Below are positions 15,118-23,343 of a stretch of 51,291 nt of DNA, one piece after another. Source of the DNA: Burkholderia sp. (GTDB taxonomy: Bacteria; Pseudomonadota; Gammaproteobacteria; Burkholderiales; Burkholderiaceae); contig JAIRVP010000071.1 in assembly GCA_031253835.1 (NCBI GenBank), positions 1 to 51,291 on the forward strand, in the 5' to 3' direction. The translations under genes were made by a program, and so were the position numbers. The stretch's first letter is position 1; each line of letters starts with the position of its first letter. The notes below the pieces were generated by a model that was not told the origin of the DNA, made no database searches, and saw only the letters and a program-made list of their open reading frames with translations.

Positions 15118-15951
15118 ATGTGCCGCTGGCTCGCCTATACGGGTAATCCGATCCATCTGGAAACCGTGCTGTTCCGCGCGAAGCATTCGCTGATCGACCA
15201 GAGCCTGCATTCGGAACTCGGCGCCACGACCACCAATGGCGACGGCTTCGGGATCGGCTGGTACGGACGCCCCGACGAACTCCCGTTCCGCTATCGCTCC
15301 GTGCATCCCGCGTGGAACGACCGCAACCTGCGCGAAGCCGCGCGCGCGATCCGTTCGCGAATGTTCATCGCGCATATCCGCGCGGCAACCGACACGCCGG
15401 TGCAGGAAACCAACTGCCACCCGTTCCGCCACGGCCGCTGGCTGTTCGCGCACAACGGGCTGATTCGCGACTTCCACAAGCTGCGCCGCGACCTGACGAT
15501 GAAGGTCGATCCCGCGCTGTTCCCGACGCTCGAGGGCTCGACCGACTCCGAGCTGATGTTCCGCCTCGCGCTGACGTACGGGCTCGAACAGACCCCGCTG
15601 CCGGCGCTCGAGCGGATGGTCGGCGTGGTCGAGGAAACCGCCGCACGGCATCGCGTGGCCGACCCGCTCAACATGACGATCTGCGCGACCGACGGCGACC
15701 GGATCATCGCGGTGCGCTACTCGAGCGAACGACAATCGCGCTCGCTGTTCCACAGCACGTCGTTCAAGCACCTGCACGAGCTGTATCCGCACAACCCGCG
15801 CATTGCCGAAGCCGGCGACGACGCGTTCATGGTCGTGTCCGAACCGCTCGTCGACCTGCGCGGTGCGTGGGAGGAAGTGCCGGAAGGGATGGCGATCGTC
15901 GCGCATGGCGCGGACGTGCAGCAGCAGCCGTTCGCGCCGCGGCACAAGTAG
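15118..15951 (+). CDS. Class II glutamine amidotransferase domain protein (YafJ-like)
   Basis: A 277-residue Ntn-hydrolase amidotransferase. The N-terminal Met must be removed to expose Cys2 (MCRWLAYTG) as nucleophile. TNGDGFGIGWYG, FIAHIRAAT and NCHPFRHGRWLFAHNG are the family substrate and oxyanion motifs. There is no synthase domain, so it belongs to the stand-alone YafJ/GATase_6 group; some relatives hydrolyse gamma-glutamyl compounds such as ergothioneine intermediates. ATG 15118 is chosen because AGGAG (15107-15111) is well placed and Cys follows directly; longer starts would bury the nucleophile. The substrate is unknown. Confidence 0.9.
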   Translation: MCRWLAYTGNPIHLETVLFRAKHSLIDQSLHSELGATTTNGDGFGIGWYGRPDELPFRYRSVHPAWNDRNLREAARAIRSRMFIAHIRAATDTPVQETNCHPFRHGRWLFAHNGLIRDFHKLRRDLTMKVDPALFPTLEGSTDSELMFRLALTYGLEQTPLPALERMVGVVEETAARHRVADPLNMTICATDGDRIIAVRYSSERQSRSLFHSTSFKHLHELYPHNPRIAEAGDDAFMVVSEPLVDLRGAWEEVPEGMAIVAHGADVQQQPFAPRHK

Positions 15952-16180
15952 CGGGCTGCGCCGGTCGATCCGCGCAAGGATGCGCGCGACCGTATCGCCG
16001 CGCAGATAGTCGGCCCGGCCGATCTGCACCGGCACATAAGCCGGAGGCTCGCCGTCGCGCGCGTGCGCGGCAAGCTGCGCGAACAGCGGATAGGACGCGA
16101 AAAAATGTCTCGTAAAATCTCGTAATGATCAGAGCATTTTCCGCACTACACTCGTCCCTTCACTCACTCCGGAGCCCCGC
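15952..16180. other. Intergenic region with a possible coding relic on the minus strand
   Basis: Read on the minus strand from 16107 to about 15952, one frame gives a protein-like stretch (...SYPLFAQLAAHARDGEPPAY, then VQIGRADYLRGDTVARILAR) with native codon bias. It lacks a proper start (an in-frame stop lies just upstream, near the mscS side) and runs without a stop into the antisense of the amidotransferase gene. It may be the remnant of a deleted gene. An 8-bp direct repeat TCTCGTAA (16108-16115 and 16118-16125) lies near the mscS end. Confidence 0.3.
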
Positions 16181-16993
16181 ATGATCGATCTCGCCACCGC
16201 CCAGCAATTCCTGATGACCCGCGGCCTCGACTTCGGCCTCAACCTCCTCGCCGCGATCGTATTGTGGTTCGTCGGCCGCTGGGCCATCCGCATCGGCACC
16301 CGCCTGCTCGGCAAGGTCGTCCGCCGCAGCGGCAAGGTCGACCCGACGCTCACCGACTACCTGACCTCCGTCGTCGGCGTGCTGCTGACGATCCTGCTGA
16401 TCCTCGCGATCCTGCAGATCTTCGGCGTGCAGACCACCTCGTTCGCCGCCCTGCTCGCCGGCCTCGGCCTCGCGATCGGTACAGCCTGGGGCGGCCTGCT
16501 CGCGCACTTCGCCGCCGGCGTGTTCATGCAGGTGCTGCGCCCGTTCAAGATCGGCGACGTGATCAATGCGGGCGGCGTCACCGGCACGGTGAAGGAGCTC
16601 GGCCTGTTCGGCACGACGATCGTCACCGCCGACAACATCGTCACGATCGTCGGCAACAACAAGATCTTCTCGGACAACATCGCCAACTACAGCGCGACGT
16701 CGTACCGTCGTGTCGACCTGACCGCGAAGATCGCGAACGGTGTCGACGCAGTGGACGCGATCAATCGCCTGAAGTCGTCGATCCAGCAGATCCCGGACGT
16801 GCTGACCACCCCGGCGCCGGACGTCGGCGTGCTGCAGTTCACGCCGGAAGGCCCGTTGCTGTTCGTGCGTCCGTCCACGGCACCCGAGCACTACTGGCAG
16901 GTGTACTGCGACACCAACCGCGTGATCCTCGAAACGTTCCGCGACGCGCAATACCCGACGCCCGAAACGCCGGTCTCGCATCGCACCGCGTAA
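16181..16993 (+). CDS. mscS: Small-conductance mechanosensitive channel, MscS family
   Basis: A 270-residue MscS-type channel. Three hydrophobic helices fit TM1 (about 15-37), TM2 (about 62-85) and the Gly/Ala-rich pore helix TM3 (about 90-122, FAALLAGLGLAIGTAWGGLLAHFAAG). TM3 leads into RPFKIGDVINAGGVTGTV, the start of the beta domain. The vestibule domain follows to about residue 265. It opens under membrane tension on hypo-osmotic shock. The start has CCGGAG upstream. It ends 16 nt before a bidirectional terminator shared with dedA. Confidence 0.93.
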   Translation: MIDLATAQQFLMTRGLDFGLNLLAAIVLWFVGRWAIRIGTRLLGKVVRRSGKVDPTLTDYLTSVVGVLLTILLILAILQIFGVQTTSFAALLAGLGLAIGTAWGGLLAHFAAGVFMQVLRPFKIGDVINAGGVTGTVKELGLFGTTIVTADNIVTIVGNNKIFSDNIANYSATSYRRVDLTAKIANGVDAVDAINRLKSSIQQIPDVLTTPAPDVGVLQFTPEGPLLFVRPSTAPEHYWQVYCDTNRVILETFRDAQYPTPETPVSHRTA

Positions 16994-17008
16994 CGGCATC
17001 GACGGACG

Positions 17009-17039
17009 AAAAAAAAGCGTGGCACTCGCCACGCTTTTT
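17009..17039. terminator. Bidirectional intrinsic terminator between mscS and dedA
   Basis: The stem AGCGTGGC/GCCACGCT (17016-17023 and 17028-17035) has a 4-nt loop and is flanked by an A-tract on the left and a T-tract on the right. It can end transcripts of both convergent genes. Confidence 0.92.
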
Positions 17040-17068
17040 CATTGCCCCGAAGAGACGGAAACGCGCGC

Positions 17069-17752
17069 TCAGCGCCCGCCCGTCTTCTGCGCATTGTCCG
17101 ACTGCTTCCCGCGCACCAGCTTCCACACCGCGCCGAGCGCGACCGGCACGATCGCCGCACCGATCCCGACCAGCACGATCACGTTCAGGTACTGGCGGAT
17201 GAACGGGATGTTGCCGAAGAAATAACCGAGCAGCACGAGCAGCAGCACCCAGACCAGCGCACCGATCACGTTGAAGAGCTGGAAGCGCGCGGCGCTCATC
17301 GACGACGCGCCCGCGACGAACGGCGCGAACGTGCGCACGACCGGGATGAAGCGCGCGAGCACGATCGTCTTGCCGCCGTGCTTGTCGTAGAACGAGTGGG
17401 TCTTCTGCAGCGCGGCGCGGTCGAGGAAGCGCTCGAGCACCGGGATATGCGTATTGAACACCCTCGGGCCGACCCAGCGGCCGATCAGGTAGTTCACGGT
17501 GTTGCCGGAAATTGCCGCGACGAGCAGCAGCACGATCAGCGCGCCGACGTTCATCTCGCCCGTCGCCGCGAACGCACCGCCGATGAACAGCAGCGAATCG
17601 CCGGGCAGGAACGGAAACACGACGAGCCCCGTCTCGCAGAACACGATCAGGAACAGCACGAGATAGACCCACGCGCCGTACTGCCGGATGAAATCGCCGA
17701 GGAAGGCATCGATATGCAGGACAAGGTTGACGAAATGAAGCAGCGTATCCAA
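17069..17752 (-). CDS. dedA: DedA-family membrane protein
   Basis: A 227-residue polytopic inner-membrane protein. Signatures are ETGLVVFPFLPGDSLLF (residues about 40-56, with the conserved E and D/G) and ARFIPVVRTFAPFVAG (about 135-150, with the conserved R-P-R). These match DedA proteins thought to flip phospholipids or undecaprenyl phosphate in exchange for protons. In Burkholderia DedA members have been tied to cationic-peptide resistance. It is convergent with mscS and divergent from mutL. Confidence 0.93.
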   Translation of the reverse strand: MDTLLHFVNLVLHIDAFLGDFIRQYGAWVYLVLFLIVFCETGLVVFPFLPGDSLLFIGGAFAATGEMNVGALIVLLLVAAISGNTVNYLIGRWVGPRVFNTHIPVLERFLDRAALQKTHSFYDKHGGKTIVLARFIPVVRTFAPFVAGASSMSAARFQLFNVIGALVWVLLLVLLGYFFGNIPFIRQYLNVIVLVGIGAAIVPVALGAVWKLVRGKQSDNAQKTGGR

Positions 17753-17923
17753 ATGCGATTCCTCGAAGGCGATAGGGCCGGAACGGCCGAAAGAGGCCAG
17801 ACATGGCGGAGGCGCCCGCCAGCCAAGGCGGCGCGCGCAATGGAGTCATGATACCGAAACTACCTTAAGGCTCCGTGAAAAAACGTAACGGTCCGCCGCC
17901 CCGGCACGCCTGCGCCGCCTCGC

Positions 17924-17929
17924 TATAAT
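17924..17929 (+). promoter_or_regulatory. -10 hexamer of mutL, leaderless geometry
   Basis: A perfect TATAAT ends 6 nt before the mutL ATG, so a standard start would begin exactly at the A of the start codon. No recognisable -35 at 17 nt. Confidence 0.55.
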
Positions 17930-17935
17930 TCGGCC

Positions 17936-19930
17936 ATGTCCGATATCACCGAAACGGCCGCGGGCGCCGCGCCCGCCCCCGCTCCGCGCCCGCTGCGCGC
18001 GATCCAGCCCCTGCCCGACCAGCTGATCAGCCAGATCGCCGCCGGCGAGGTCGTCGAACGCCCGGCGTCGGTCGTCAAGGAACTGCTCGAGAACGCGATG
18101 GACGCCGGCGCGACGTCGCTGCGCATCGTGCTGGAAGAAGGCGGCGTGAAGCGCATCTCGATCACCGACGACGGCTGCGGGATTCCGCCCGACGAGCTGG
18201 CGCTCGCGCTGATGCGCCATGCGACCAGCAAGATCCGCTCGCTCGAGGAGCTCGAAGCCGTCGCGACGCTCGGGTTCCGCGGCGAAGCACTCGCGTCGAT
18301 TGCGTCGGTCGCCGAGATGTCGATCACGAGCCGCACGACCGATGCCGCGCACGCGATGAAGATCGATGCGCAGACGGGCGTGCTGTCGCCCGCCGCCGGC
18401 TCGACCGGCACGACGATCGAGGTGCGCGAGCTGTACTTCAACACGCCCGCGCGGCGCAAGTTCCTGAAGAGCGAGCAGACCGAATTCGGCCACTGCCTGG
18501 AAATGATCCGCCGCGCGGCGCTCGCGCGGCCGGACGTCGCGATCTCGGTGCTGCACAACGGCAAGGCCGTCGAGCACTGGAACGCGACCGAGCCCGCGCA
18601 GCGCGTCGCGAAGATCCTCGGCGACAGCTTCGCGACCGCGCACCTGCCGCTCGACGAACAGGCCGGCCCGCTCGCCGTCTACGGCTGCGCCGGGCTGCCG
18701 ACCGCAAGCCGCGGGCGCGCCGACCAGCAGTATTTCTTCGTCAACGGCCGCTTCGTGCGCGACAAGCTGCTGACGCACGCGGTGCGCGCGGCCTACGAGG
18801 ACGTGCTGCACGGCGACCGCTACCCGTCGTACGTGCTGTTCCTCGACCTGCCGCCCGAAGCCGTCGACGTGAACGTGCATCCGTCGAAGATCGAGGTGCG
18901 CTTCCGCGATTCGCGCTCGATCCACCAGTACGTGTTCCATGCGGTCCAGCGCGCGCTCGCGCGCCACGCGGGCGCGTCGCCGGAAACCACGGCAGGCGGC
19001 CACGCCGCGCATCTCGAACCCGCGCCGCGCGGGCCGTCGTCGTTCCTGGACACGCCGCTCGGGCAGAGCCAGGGCCACGCGACCGGCGGAATCGGCGGCA
19101 GCGGCTTCTCGTCGCCGTCGCCGTCCTCGTCGTCGGGCAACACCTGGATGCGCCAGGCACGGATGACGCAGGGCACGCTGCCCGTCGCGCAACCGCTCGC
19201 GCTGTACGACGCGCTGTTCGGCCGCAAGGATACGGGCGCCAGCACGCCGGACGGCACGACGACCCTCGCAAGCGATTCGGCCGGCGCACCCGCCGCGCCC
19301 TTCGCGGGCTTCACCGCATCGCCGATCGCGGCCACCACGCACGACGAGCAGCCGCTCGGCTTCGCGCTCGGCCAGATCCACGGCATCTACGTGCTCGCGC
19401 AGAATGCGCACGGGCTCGTGATCGTCGACATGCACGCGGCGCACGAGCGGATCCTGTACGAACAGTTCAAGAACGCGCTCGCCGACCGCACGGTCGCCGT
19501 GCAGTCGCTGCTGCTGCCCGTGTCGATGACGGCCACGCCGATCGAGATCGGCACGGTCGAGGAAGAACGCGACACGCTCGAATCGCTCGGCTTCGACCTC
19601 GCGGTGCTGTCGCCGACGACGCTCGCGATCCGCGCGGTCCCGGCGCTGCTGAAGGACGCCGACCTGCAGTCGCTCGCGCGTGCGGTGCTCGCCGACCTCC
19701 ACGCGTTCGGCGGCTCGCGCGTGCTCACCGAACGCCAGCACGAACTGCTCGGCACGCTCGCGTGCCATCACGCGGTGCGCGCGAACCGGCGCCTGACGCT
19801 CGACGAGATGAACGCGCTGCTGCGCCAGATGGAGGCGACCGAGCGCGCGGACCAGTGCAATCACGGCCGGCCGACCTGGTATCAGCTCACGCTGAACGAT
19901 CTCGACCGTCTGTTCATGCGCGGCCAATGA
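17936..19930 (+). CDS. mutL: DNA mismatch repair protein MutL
   Basis: A 664-residue MutL. The GHKL ATPase half shows ELLENAMDAGAT, DDGCGIPPDE and ATSKI...LGFRGEALASIASV. A Pro/Ser-rich linker covers about residues 345-480. The C-terminal half has an endonuclease-type motif DMHAAHERILYE (about residues 498-509, the DQHA(x)2E(x)4E site) and CNHGRPT near the end. This implies a nicking MutL as in bacteria without MutH, unlike E. coli MutL. It is probably leaderless. Its stop overlaps the miaA start (ATGA). Confidence 0.96.
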   Translation: MSDITETAAGAAPAPAPRPLRAIQPLPDQLISQIAAGEVVERPASVVKELLENAMDAGATSLRIVLEEGGVKRISITDDGCGIPPDELALALMRHATSKIRSLEELEAVATLGFRGEALASIASVAEMSITSRTTDAAHAMKIDAQTGVLSPAAGSTGTTIEVRELYFNTPARRKFLKSEQTEFGHCLEMIRRAALARPDVAISVLHNGKAVEHWNATEPAQRVAKILGDSFATAHLPLDEQAGPLAVYGCAGLPTASRGRADQQYFFVNGRFVRDKLLTHAVRAAYEDVLHGDRYPSYVLFLDLPPEAVDVNVHPSKIEVRFRDSRSIHQYVFHAVQRALARHAGASPETTAGGHAAHLEPAPRGPSSFLDTPLGQSQGHATGGIGGSGFSSPSPSSSSGNTWMRQARMTQGTLPVAQPLALYDALFGRKDTGASTPDGTTTLASDSAGAPAAPFAGFTASPIAATTHDEQPLGFALGQIHGIYVLAQNAHGLVIVDMHAAHERILYEQFKNALADRTVAVQSLLLPVSMTATPIEIGTVEEERDTLESLGFDLAVLSPTTLAIRAVPALLKDADLQSLARAVLADLHAFGGSRVLTERQHELLGTLACHHAVRANRRLTLDEMNALLRQMEATERADQCNHGRPTWYQLTLNDLDRLFMRGQ

Positions 19931-20904
19931 GCGCTTCACCGCAGTCCGCTCCGACGACGATCGCCTGCCTGCTCGGCCCCACCGCTTCGGGCAAGACGGC
20001 CGCGGCGCTGGCGCTCGCCGCGCGCCGCCCGATCGAGATCGTCAGCGTCGATTCGGCGCTCGTCTACCGCGACATGGATATCGGCACCGCGAAACCGTCG
20101 CGCGAAGAACGCGCGAGCGTGCCGCACCACCTGATCGACATCATCGACCCGGCCGACGCGTACTCGGCCGCGGAATTCCGTGCGGATGCGCTGCGCCTGA
20201 CCGGCGAGATCATCGCGCGCGGCCGCACGCCATTGCTCGCGGGCGGCACGATGCTGTACTACAAGGCGCTGACGCAGGGGCTCAACGACCTGCCCGGCGC
20301 CGATCCGGACGTGCGCGCGAAGCTCGACGCCGACGCCGAGCGCGACGGCTGGCCTGCGCTGCACGCGCGGCTCGCGCAGGTCGATCCCGACACGGCCGCG
20401 CGGCTCGCGCCGAACGATTCGCAGCGGATCCAGCGTGCGCTCGAAATCTTCATGCTGAGCGGGCAACCGATGTCGGTGCTGCTTGCCGCGCCGCGCCGCA
20501 CCGACGATGCGGCGGCCGCGTATCGCTTCGTGCCGGTCGCGCTCGAGCCGTCGGATCGCGCCGTGCTGCACGCACGGATCGCGCAGCGCTTCGACGCGAT
20601 GCTCGACGCGGGCTTCATCGACGAAGTCGAACGGCTGCGCCGCCGTGAGGATCTCCATCCCGACCTGCCGTCGATGCGCTGCGTCGGCTACCGGCAGGCA
20701 TGGGAATTCCTCGACGGCGACACCGACTACCGGACGATGCGCGACAAGGGCATCTTCGCGACGCGCCAGCTCTGCAAGCGCCAGATTACGTGGCTGCGCG
20801 CGATGCCCGAGCGGATCGTCGTCGACTGCATCGCGCCGGACTCGACGGCCCGCGCACTCGACGCGCTCGAACGCGTCCTCGACGGCAGCACGCCGGGTCG
20901 CTGA
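19927..20904 (+). CDS. miaA: tRNA dimethylallyltransferase MiaA
   Basis: A 325-residue enzyme that prenylates A37 of tRNAs reading UNN codons, using dimethylallyl diphosphate. The P-loop is GPTASGKTA (about residues 17-25). DSALVYRDMDIGTAKP is the tRNA/DMAPP-binding signature, with catalytic Asp in VSVDSALVY. RALEIFMLSG and CVGYRQAWEFL with KRQITWLR complete the family pattern. ATG 19927 overlaps the mutL stop by 4 nt, fixing the start, and gives the usual N-terminus. mutL-miaA coupling is conserved in many proteobacteria, although hfq does not follow here. Confidence 0.96.
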   Translation: MSASPQSAPTTIACLLGPTASGKTAAALALAARRPIEIVSVDSALVYRDMDIGTAKPSREERASVPHHLIDIIDPADAYSAAEFRADALRLTGEIIARGRTPLLAGGTMLYYKALTQGLNDLPGADPDVRAKLDADAERDGWPALHARLAQVDPDTAARLAPNDSQRIQRALEIFMLSGQPMSVLLAAPRRTDDAAAAYRFVPVALEPSDRAVLHARIAQRFDAMLDAGFIDEVERLRRREDLHPDLPSMRCVGYRQAWEFLDGDTDYRTMRDKGIFATRQLCKRQITWLRAMPERIVVDCIAPDSTARALDALERVLDGSTPGR

Positions 20905-20909
20905 ACGCG

Positions 20910-21542
20910 TCAGCCCGCGTGACGCGCCGCGAGGCGCGCACGGGCGCCGTCGACGATCCACGCGATGCCGCGCTCGAATGCCTCGTCGCCGCTGCGTTCG
21001 CGCAGCGCGGCCCAGCCCTTCGCGAGCAGCGGATACTCGGCCGCATCCGGCAGCGGCGCCTCGGCGTCGCCGTCCGGTTCCGCCTGCTCCTCCAGCACCC
21101 AGCCGACCACGAAGCGGCCGATCGCCACCATCACGTCGACCGCTTCGTCCGGCGTGAAGCCCGCTTCACCCAGCAGCGCGACCTTGCGCTCGATCGAGCT
21201 GAAATGCAGCGCGCGCGGCCGCGTGCCGGCATGCAGGCGCGCGCCGTCGCGATAGGCCAGCAGCGCGCGGCGGAAACTGCGCGCATTCTCCGCGAGCCAC
21301 GCATCCCATACGTCGCCCGGCCGCGGCAGCGATCCGTCGTGGCGCTCGAGCATGATCGCCTCGGCCATCGCGTCGAGCAGCTCGGCCTTGTTCCTGAAAT
21401 GCCAGTACAGCGTCGGCGACTGCACGCCGAGCCGCTCGGCGAGCCGCCGCGTCGACAATCCGTCGATCCCCACTTCATCCAGCAGGTCGAGCGCCGCGCG
21501 CAATACCGTGTCGCGCGTCAATCGCGCCCCTGTGTCCTTCAT
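20910..21542 (-). CDS. tetR: Tetracycline repressor TetR (TetR(A)-like)
   Basis: A 210-residue repressor of the true tetracycline class, not only the broad TetR family. The HTH domain (LTRDTVLRAALDLL...LSTRRLAERLGVQSPTLYWHF) is close to TetR(A)/(B). The ligand residues of TetR align one for one: His68, Asn86, His104 and Thr107-Arg-Pro here correspond to H64, N82, H100 and T103-R104-P105. ATG 21542 gives the usual N-terminus; an in-frame ATG at 21566 would put a tet operator inside the gene. It is divergent from tetA, convergent with miaA (5-nt gap), and has native GC and codon use. Autoregulation through two operators is expected. Confidence 0.9.
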   Translation of the reverse strand: MKDTGARLTRDTVLRAALDLLDEVGIDGLSTRRLAERLGVQSPTLYWHFRNKAELLDAMAEAIMLERHDGSLPRPGDVWDAWLAENARSFRRALLAYRDGARLHAGTRPRALHFSSIERKVALLGEAGFTPDEAVDVMVAIGRFVVGWVLEEQAEPDGDAEAPLPDAAEYPLLAKGWAALRERSGDEAFERGIAWIVDGARARLAARHAG

Positions 21543-21560
21543 CTCTATCACCGATAGGGA
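21542..21560. promoter_or_regulatory. tetO2-like operator next to tetR
   Basis: The complement of 21542-21560 reads TCCCTATCGGTGATAGAGA, one mismatch from the Tn10 tetO2 operator TCCCTATCAGTGATAGAGA (recalled from knowledge of the system). It touches the tetR start codon. Confidence 0.88.
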
Positions 21561-21578
21561 AACCATGGAATAATCATC

Positions 21579-21597
21579 ACTCTATCATCGATAGAGT
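21579..21597. promoter_or_regulatory. tetO1-like operator next to tetA
   Basis: ACTCTATCATCGATAGAGT is an exact 9-bp inverted repeat around a central C, one base from the Tn10 tetO1 operator ACTCTATCATTGATAGAGT (recalled). It overlaps the first bases of the putative tetA GTG start. Centre-to-centre distance to the other operator is 37 bp (30 bp in Tn10). Confidence 0.9.
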
Positions 21598-22798
21598 GAC
21601 CATCTTGAATCCGTCCCTGATTGCCATCCTGGCCACGGTCCTGCTCGACGCGATCGGCGTCGGGATCGTGATGCCGATCCTGCCCGGGCTGCTGCGCTCG
21701 CTCGCCGGCGCAGTCAGCACCGACACCCATTACGGGATCCTGCTCGCGCTGTACGCGTTCGCGCAATTCCTGTGCGCGCCGCTGCTCGGCGCGCTGAGCG
21801 ACCGTTTCGGCCGCCGCCCCGTGCTGCTCGCGTCGCTCGCGGGCGCCGCGCTCGACTACCTGCTGATGGCGCTCGCGCCGACGCTCGCGTGGCTTTACGT
21901 CGGGCGGCTGATCGCGGGCATCACCGGCGCGAACGTCGCAGTCGCGACCGCGTACGTGACCGACGTGACGGCCGAACCCGACCGCGCCCGGCGCTTCGGC
22001 CAGCTCGGCGCGATGATGGGCATCGGCTTCATCGCCGGCCCGCTGATCGGCGGGCTGCTCGGCGTGCTGCACCTGCGCGCGCCGTTCGTCGCGGCCGCGC
22101 TGCTCAATGCGCTGAATCTCGTGCTCGTGTGGCGCGCGCTGCCGGAATCGCGGCCGCGTTCGGCCCGCGCAGGCCGGACGGTCGGCGCGCTCAACCCGTT
22201 CGCGAGCCTGCGCCGGCTGAGCGGCGCACCCGCGCTCGGGCCGCTGGTCGGCATCTACGTGATCGTGGCGCTCGTGTCGCAGGCGCCCGCGACGCTGTGG
22301 ATCCTGTACGGCCAGGAACATTTCGGCTGGTCGACGCCGGTCGCGGGGCTGTCGCTCGCCGGCTACGGCGCGTGCCACGCGCTTGCGCAGGCGTTCGCGA
22401 TCGGGCCGCTGATCGCGCGGCTCGGCGAGCGCCGCGCGCTTGCATTGGGCCTCGCGGGCGACGCGCTCGGGCTCGCGGTGATCGCGTTCGCGACCGCCGC
22501 CTGGGTGCCGTTCACACTGCTGCCGCTGTTCGCGGCTGGCGGCATGACGCTGCCGGCGTTGCAGGCGATGCTCGCGCGGCAGGTCGACGATGCGCGCCAG
22601 GGCGAACTGCAGGGCACGCTCGCGAGCGTGGCGAGCCTGATCGGCGTCGCGGGGCCGCTGGTCGTCACCGCAACCTATGCGGCGACGCGCGCAACGTGGC
22701 CGGGGCTCGTGTGGGCCGCCGCCGCGCTGCTCTACCTGCTGGTGCCGCCATTGCTGGCCGGCACGCGTCCGGCCAGCGCGTCGCGGCCGTCCGCATGA
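21596..22798 (+). CDS. tetA: Tetracycline efflux MFS transporter, Tet(A)-class
   Basis: A 400-residue 12-TM drug/proton antiporter. The sequence follows Tet(A)/Tet(C) closely: VLLDAIGVGIVMPILPGLLR in TM1, the loop 2-3 motif GALSDRFGRRPVLL, and DYLLMALAP. GRLIAGITGANVAVATAYVTD contains motif-like residues of TM4-5, and LPALQAMLARQVDDARQGEL lies in the last third. It exports tetracycline-Mg complexes in the characterised homologues. The GTG start at 21596 overlaps the operator; a TTG at 21605 (giving M-NPSLIAIL) matches Tet(A) N-termini better and is a real alternative. It is divergent from tetR. Native base composition argues for a resident, not recently acquired, gene. Confidence 0.87.
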   Translation: MTILNPSLIAILATVLLDAIGVGIVMPILPGLLRSLAGAVSTDTHYGILLALYAFAQFLCAPLLGALSDRFGRRPVLLASLAGAALDYLLMALAPTLAWLYVGRLIAGITGANVAVATAYVTDVTAEPDRARRFGQLGAMMGIGFIAGPLIGGLLGVLHLRAPFVAAALLNALNLVLVWRALPESRPRSARAGRTVGALNPFASLRRLSGAPALGPLVGIYVIVALVSQAPATLWILYGQEHFGWSTPVAGLSLAGYGACHALAQAFAIGPLIARLGERRALALGLAGDALGLAVIAFATAAWVPFTLLPLFAAGGMTLPALQAMLARQVDDARQGELQGTLASVASLIGVAGPLVVTATYAATRATWPGLVWAAAALLYLLVPPLLAGTRPASASRPSA

Positions 22799-22835
22799 AC
22801 GTCGGCGAACGCCACCGCCGCCCGCGTCGCCGCGC

Positions 22836-23231
22836 TCAATGCACGAGCGTCACGAGATTCGCGTCGCGCACGAGCTGCCAGCGGCCGTCGGCCTTGCGGA
22901 AAATCGTCAGCGTATGGCCCGACCGGCGGATGGTATCGCCGCCCGGCGGCGTCGCGTCGATCTCGATGAAATTGCGCATGTACGCCCAGTCGCCGATCAC
23001 GCGCAGCTCGTCGATCCGATAGCGGCCGTCGACCTTCGGCGCGTGCTCGGCGCCCGCATTCGCGTCGCGCGACGCGGCCGCGAACGCCGCCTTGTCGAAC
23101 GGCGGCTTGCCGGCCACCATGAAGATCGCGTCGTCGGCGATCAGGTCGAGCACGGTGGCCAGATCGCCGCGCCGGCTCGACACGAACCAGTTTTCCACGA
23201 GCGTGCGGATCGCATGTTCGTCTTCGGTCAT
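22836..23231 (-). CDS. NTF2-like protein, SgcJ/EcaC (DUF4440) family
   Basis: A 131-residue cone-shaped NTF2 fold protein. TEDEHAIRTLVENWFVSSRRGDLATVLDLIADDAIFM and GDWAYMRNFIEID...RRSGHTLTIFRKADGRWQLVRDANL are typical of the SgcJ/EcaC and DUF4440 groups, whose members range from small-molecule isomerases to association domains. ATG 23231 has AGGAGG (complement of 23239-23244) 7 nt upstream; the frame runs further up through the purM terminator and is not real there. No partner gene. Function unknown. Confidence 0.82.
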   Translation of the reverse strand: MTEDEHAIRTLVENWFVSSRRGDLATVLDLIADDAIFMVAGKPPFDKAAFAAASRDANAGAEHAPKVDGRYRIDELRVIGDWAYMRNFIEIDATPPGGDTIRRSGHTLTIFRKADGRWQLVRDANLVTLVH

Positions 23232-23280
23232 CGTCGTTCCTCCTTCATCGGCGCGCGTCCTGACGGCACGCGGCACACGA

Positions 23281-23316
23281 AAAAAAAAGCCGCCCGGATC
23301 GACTCCGGGCGGCTTT
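23281..23316 (-). terminator. Intrinsic terminator of purM
   Basis: A 13-bp stem AAAGCCGCCCGGA/TCCGGGCGGCTTT with a 5-nt loop. The plus-strand A-tract 23281-23288 becomes a U-tract for minus-strand transcripts leaving purM. Confidence 0.93.
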
Positions 23317-23343
23317 CCTTGCTGCATCTGCTGCTGCGGCGCG

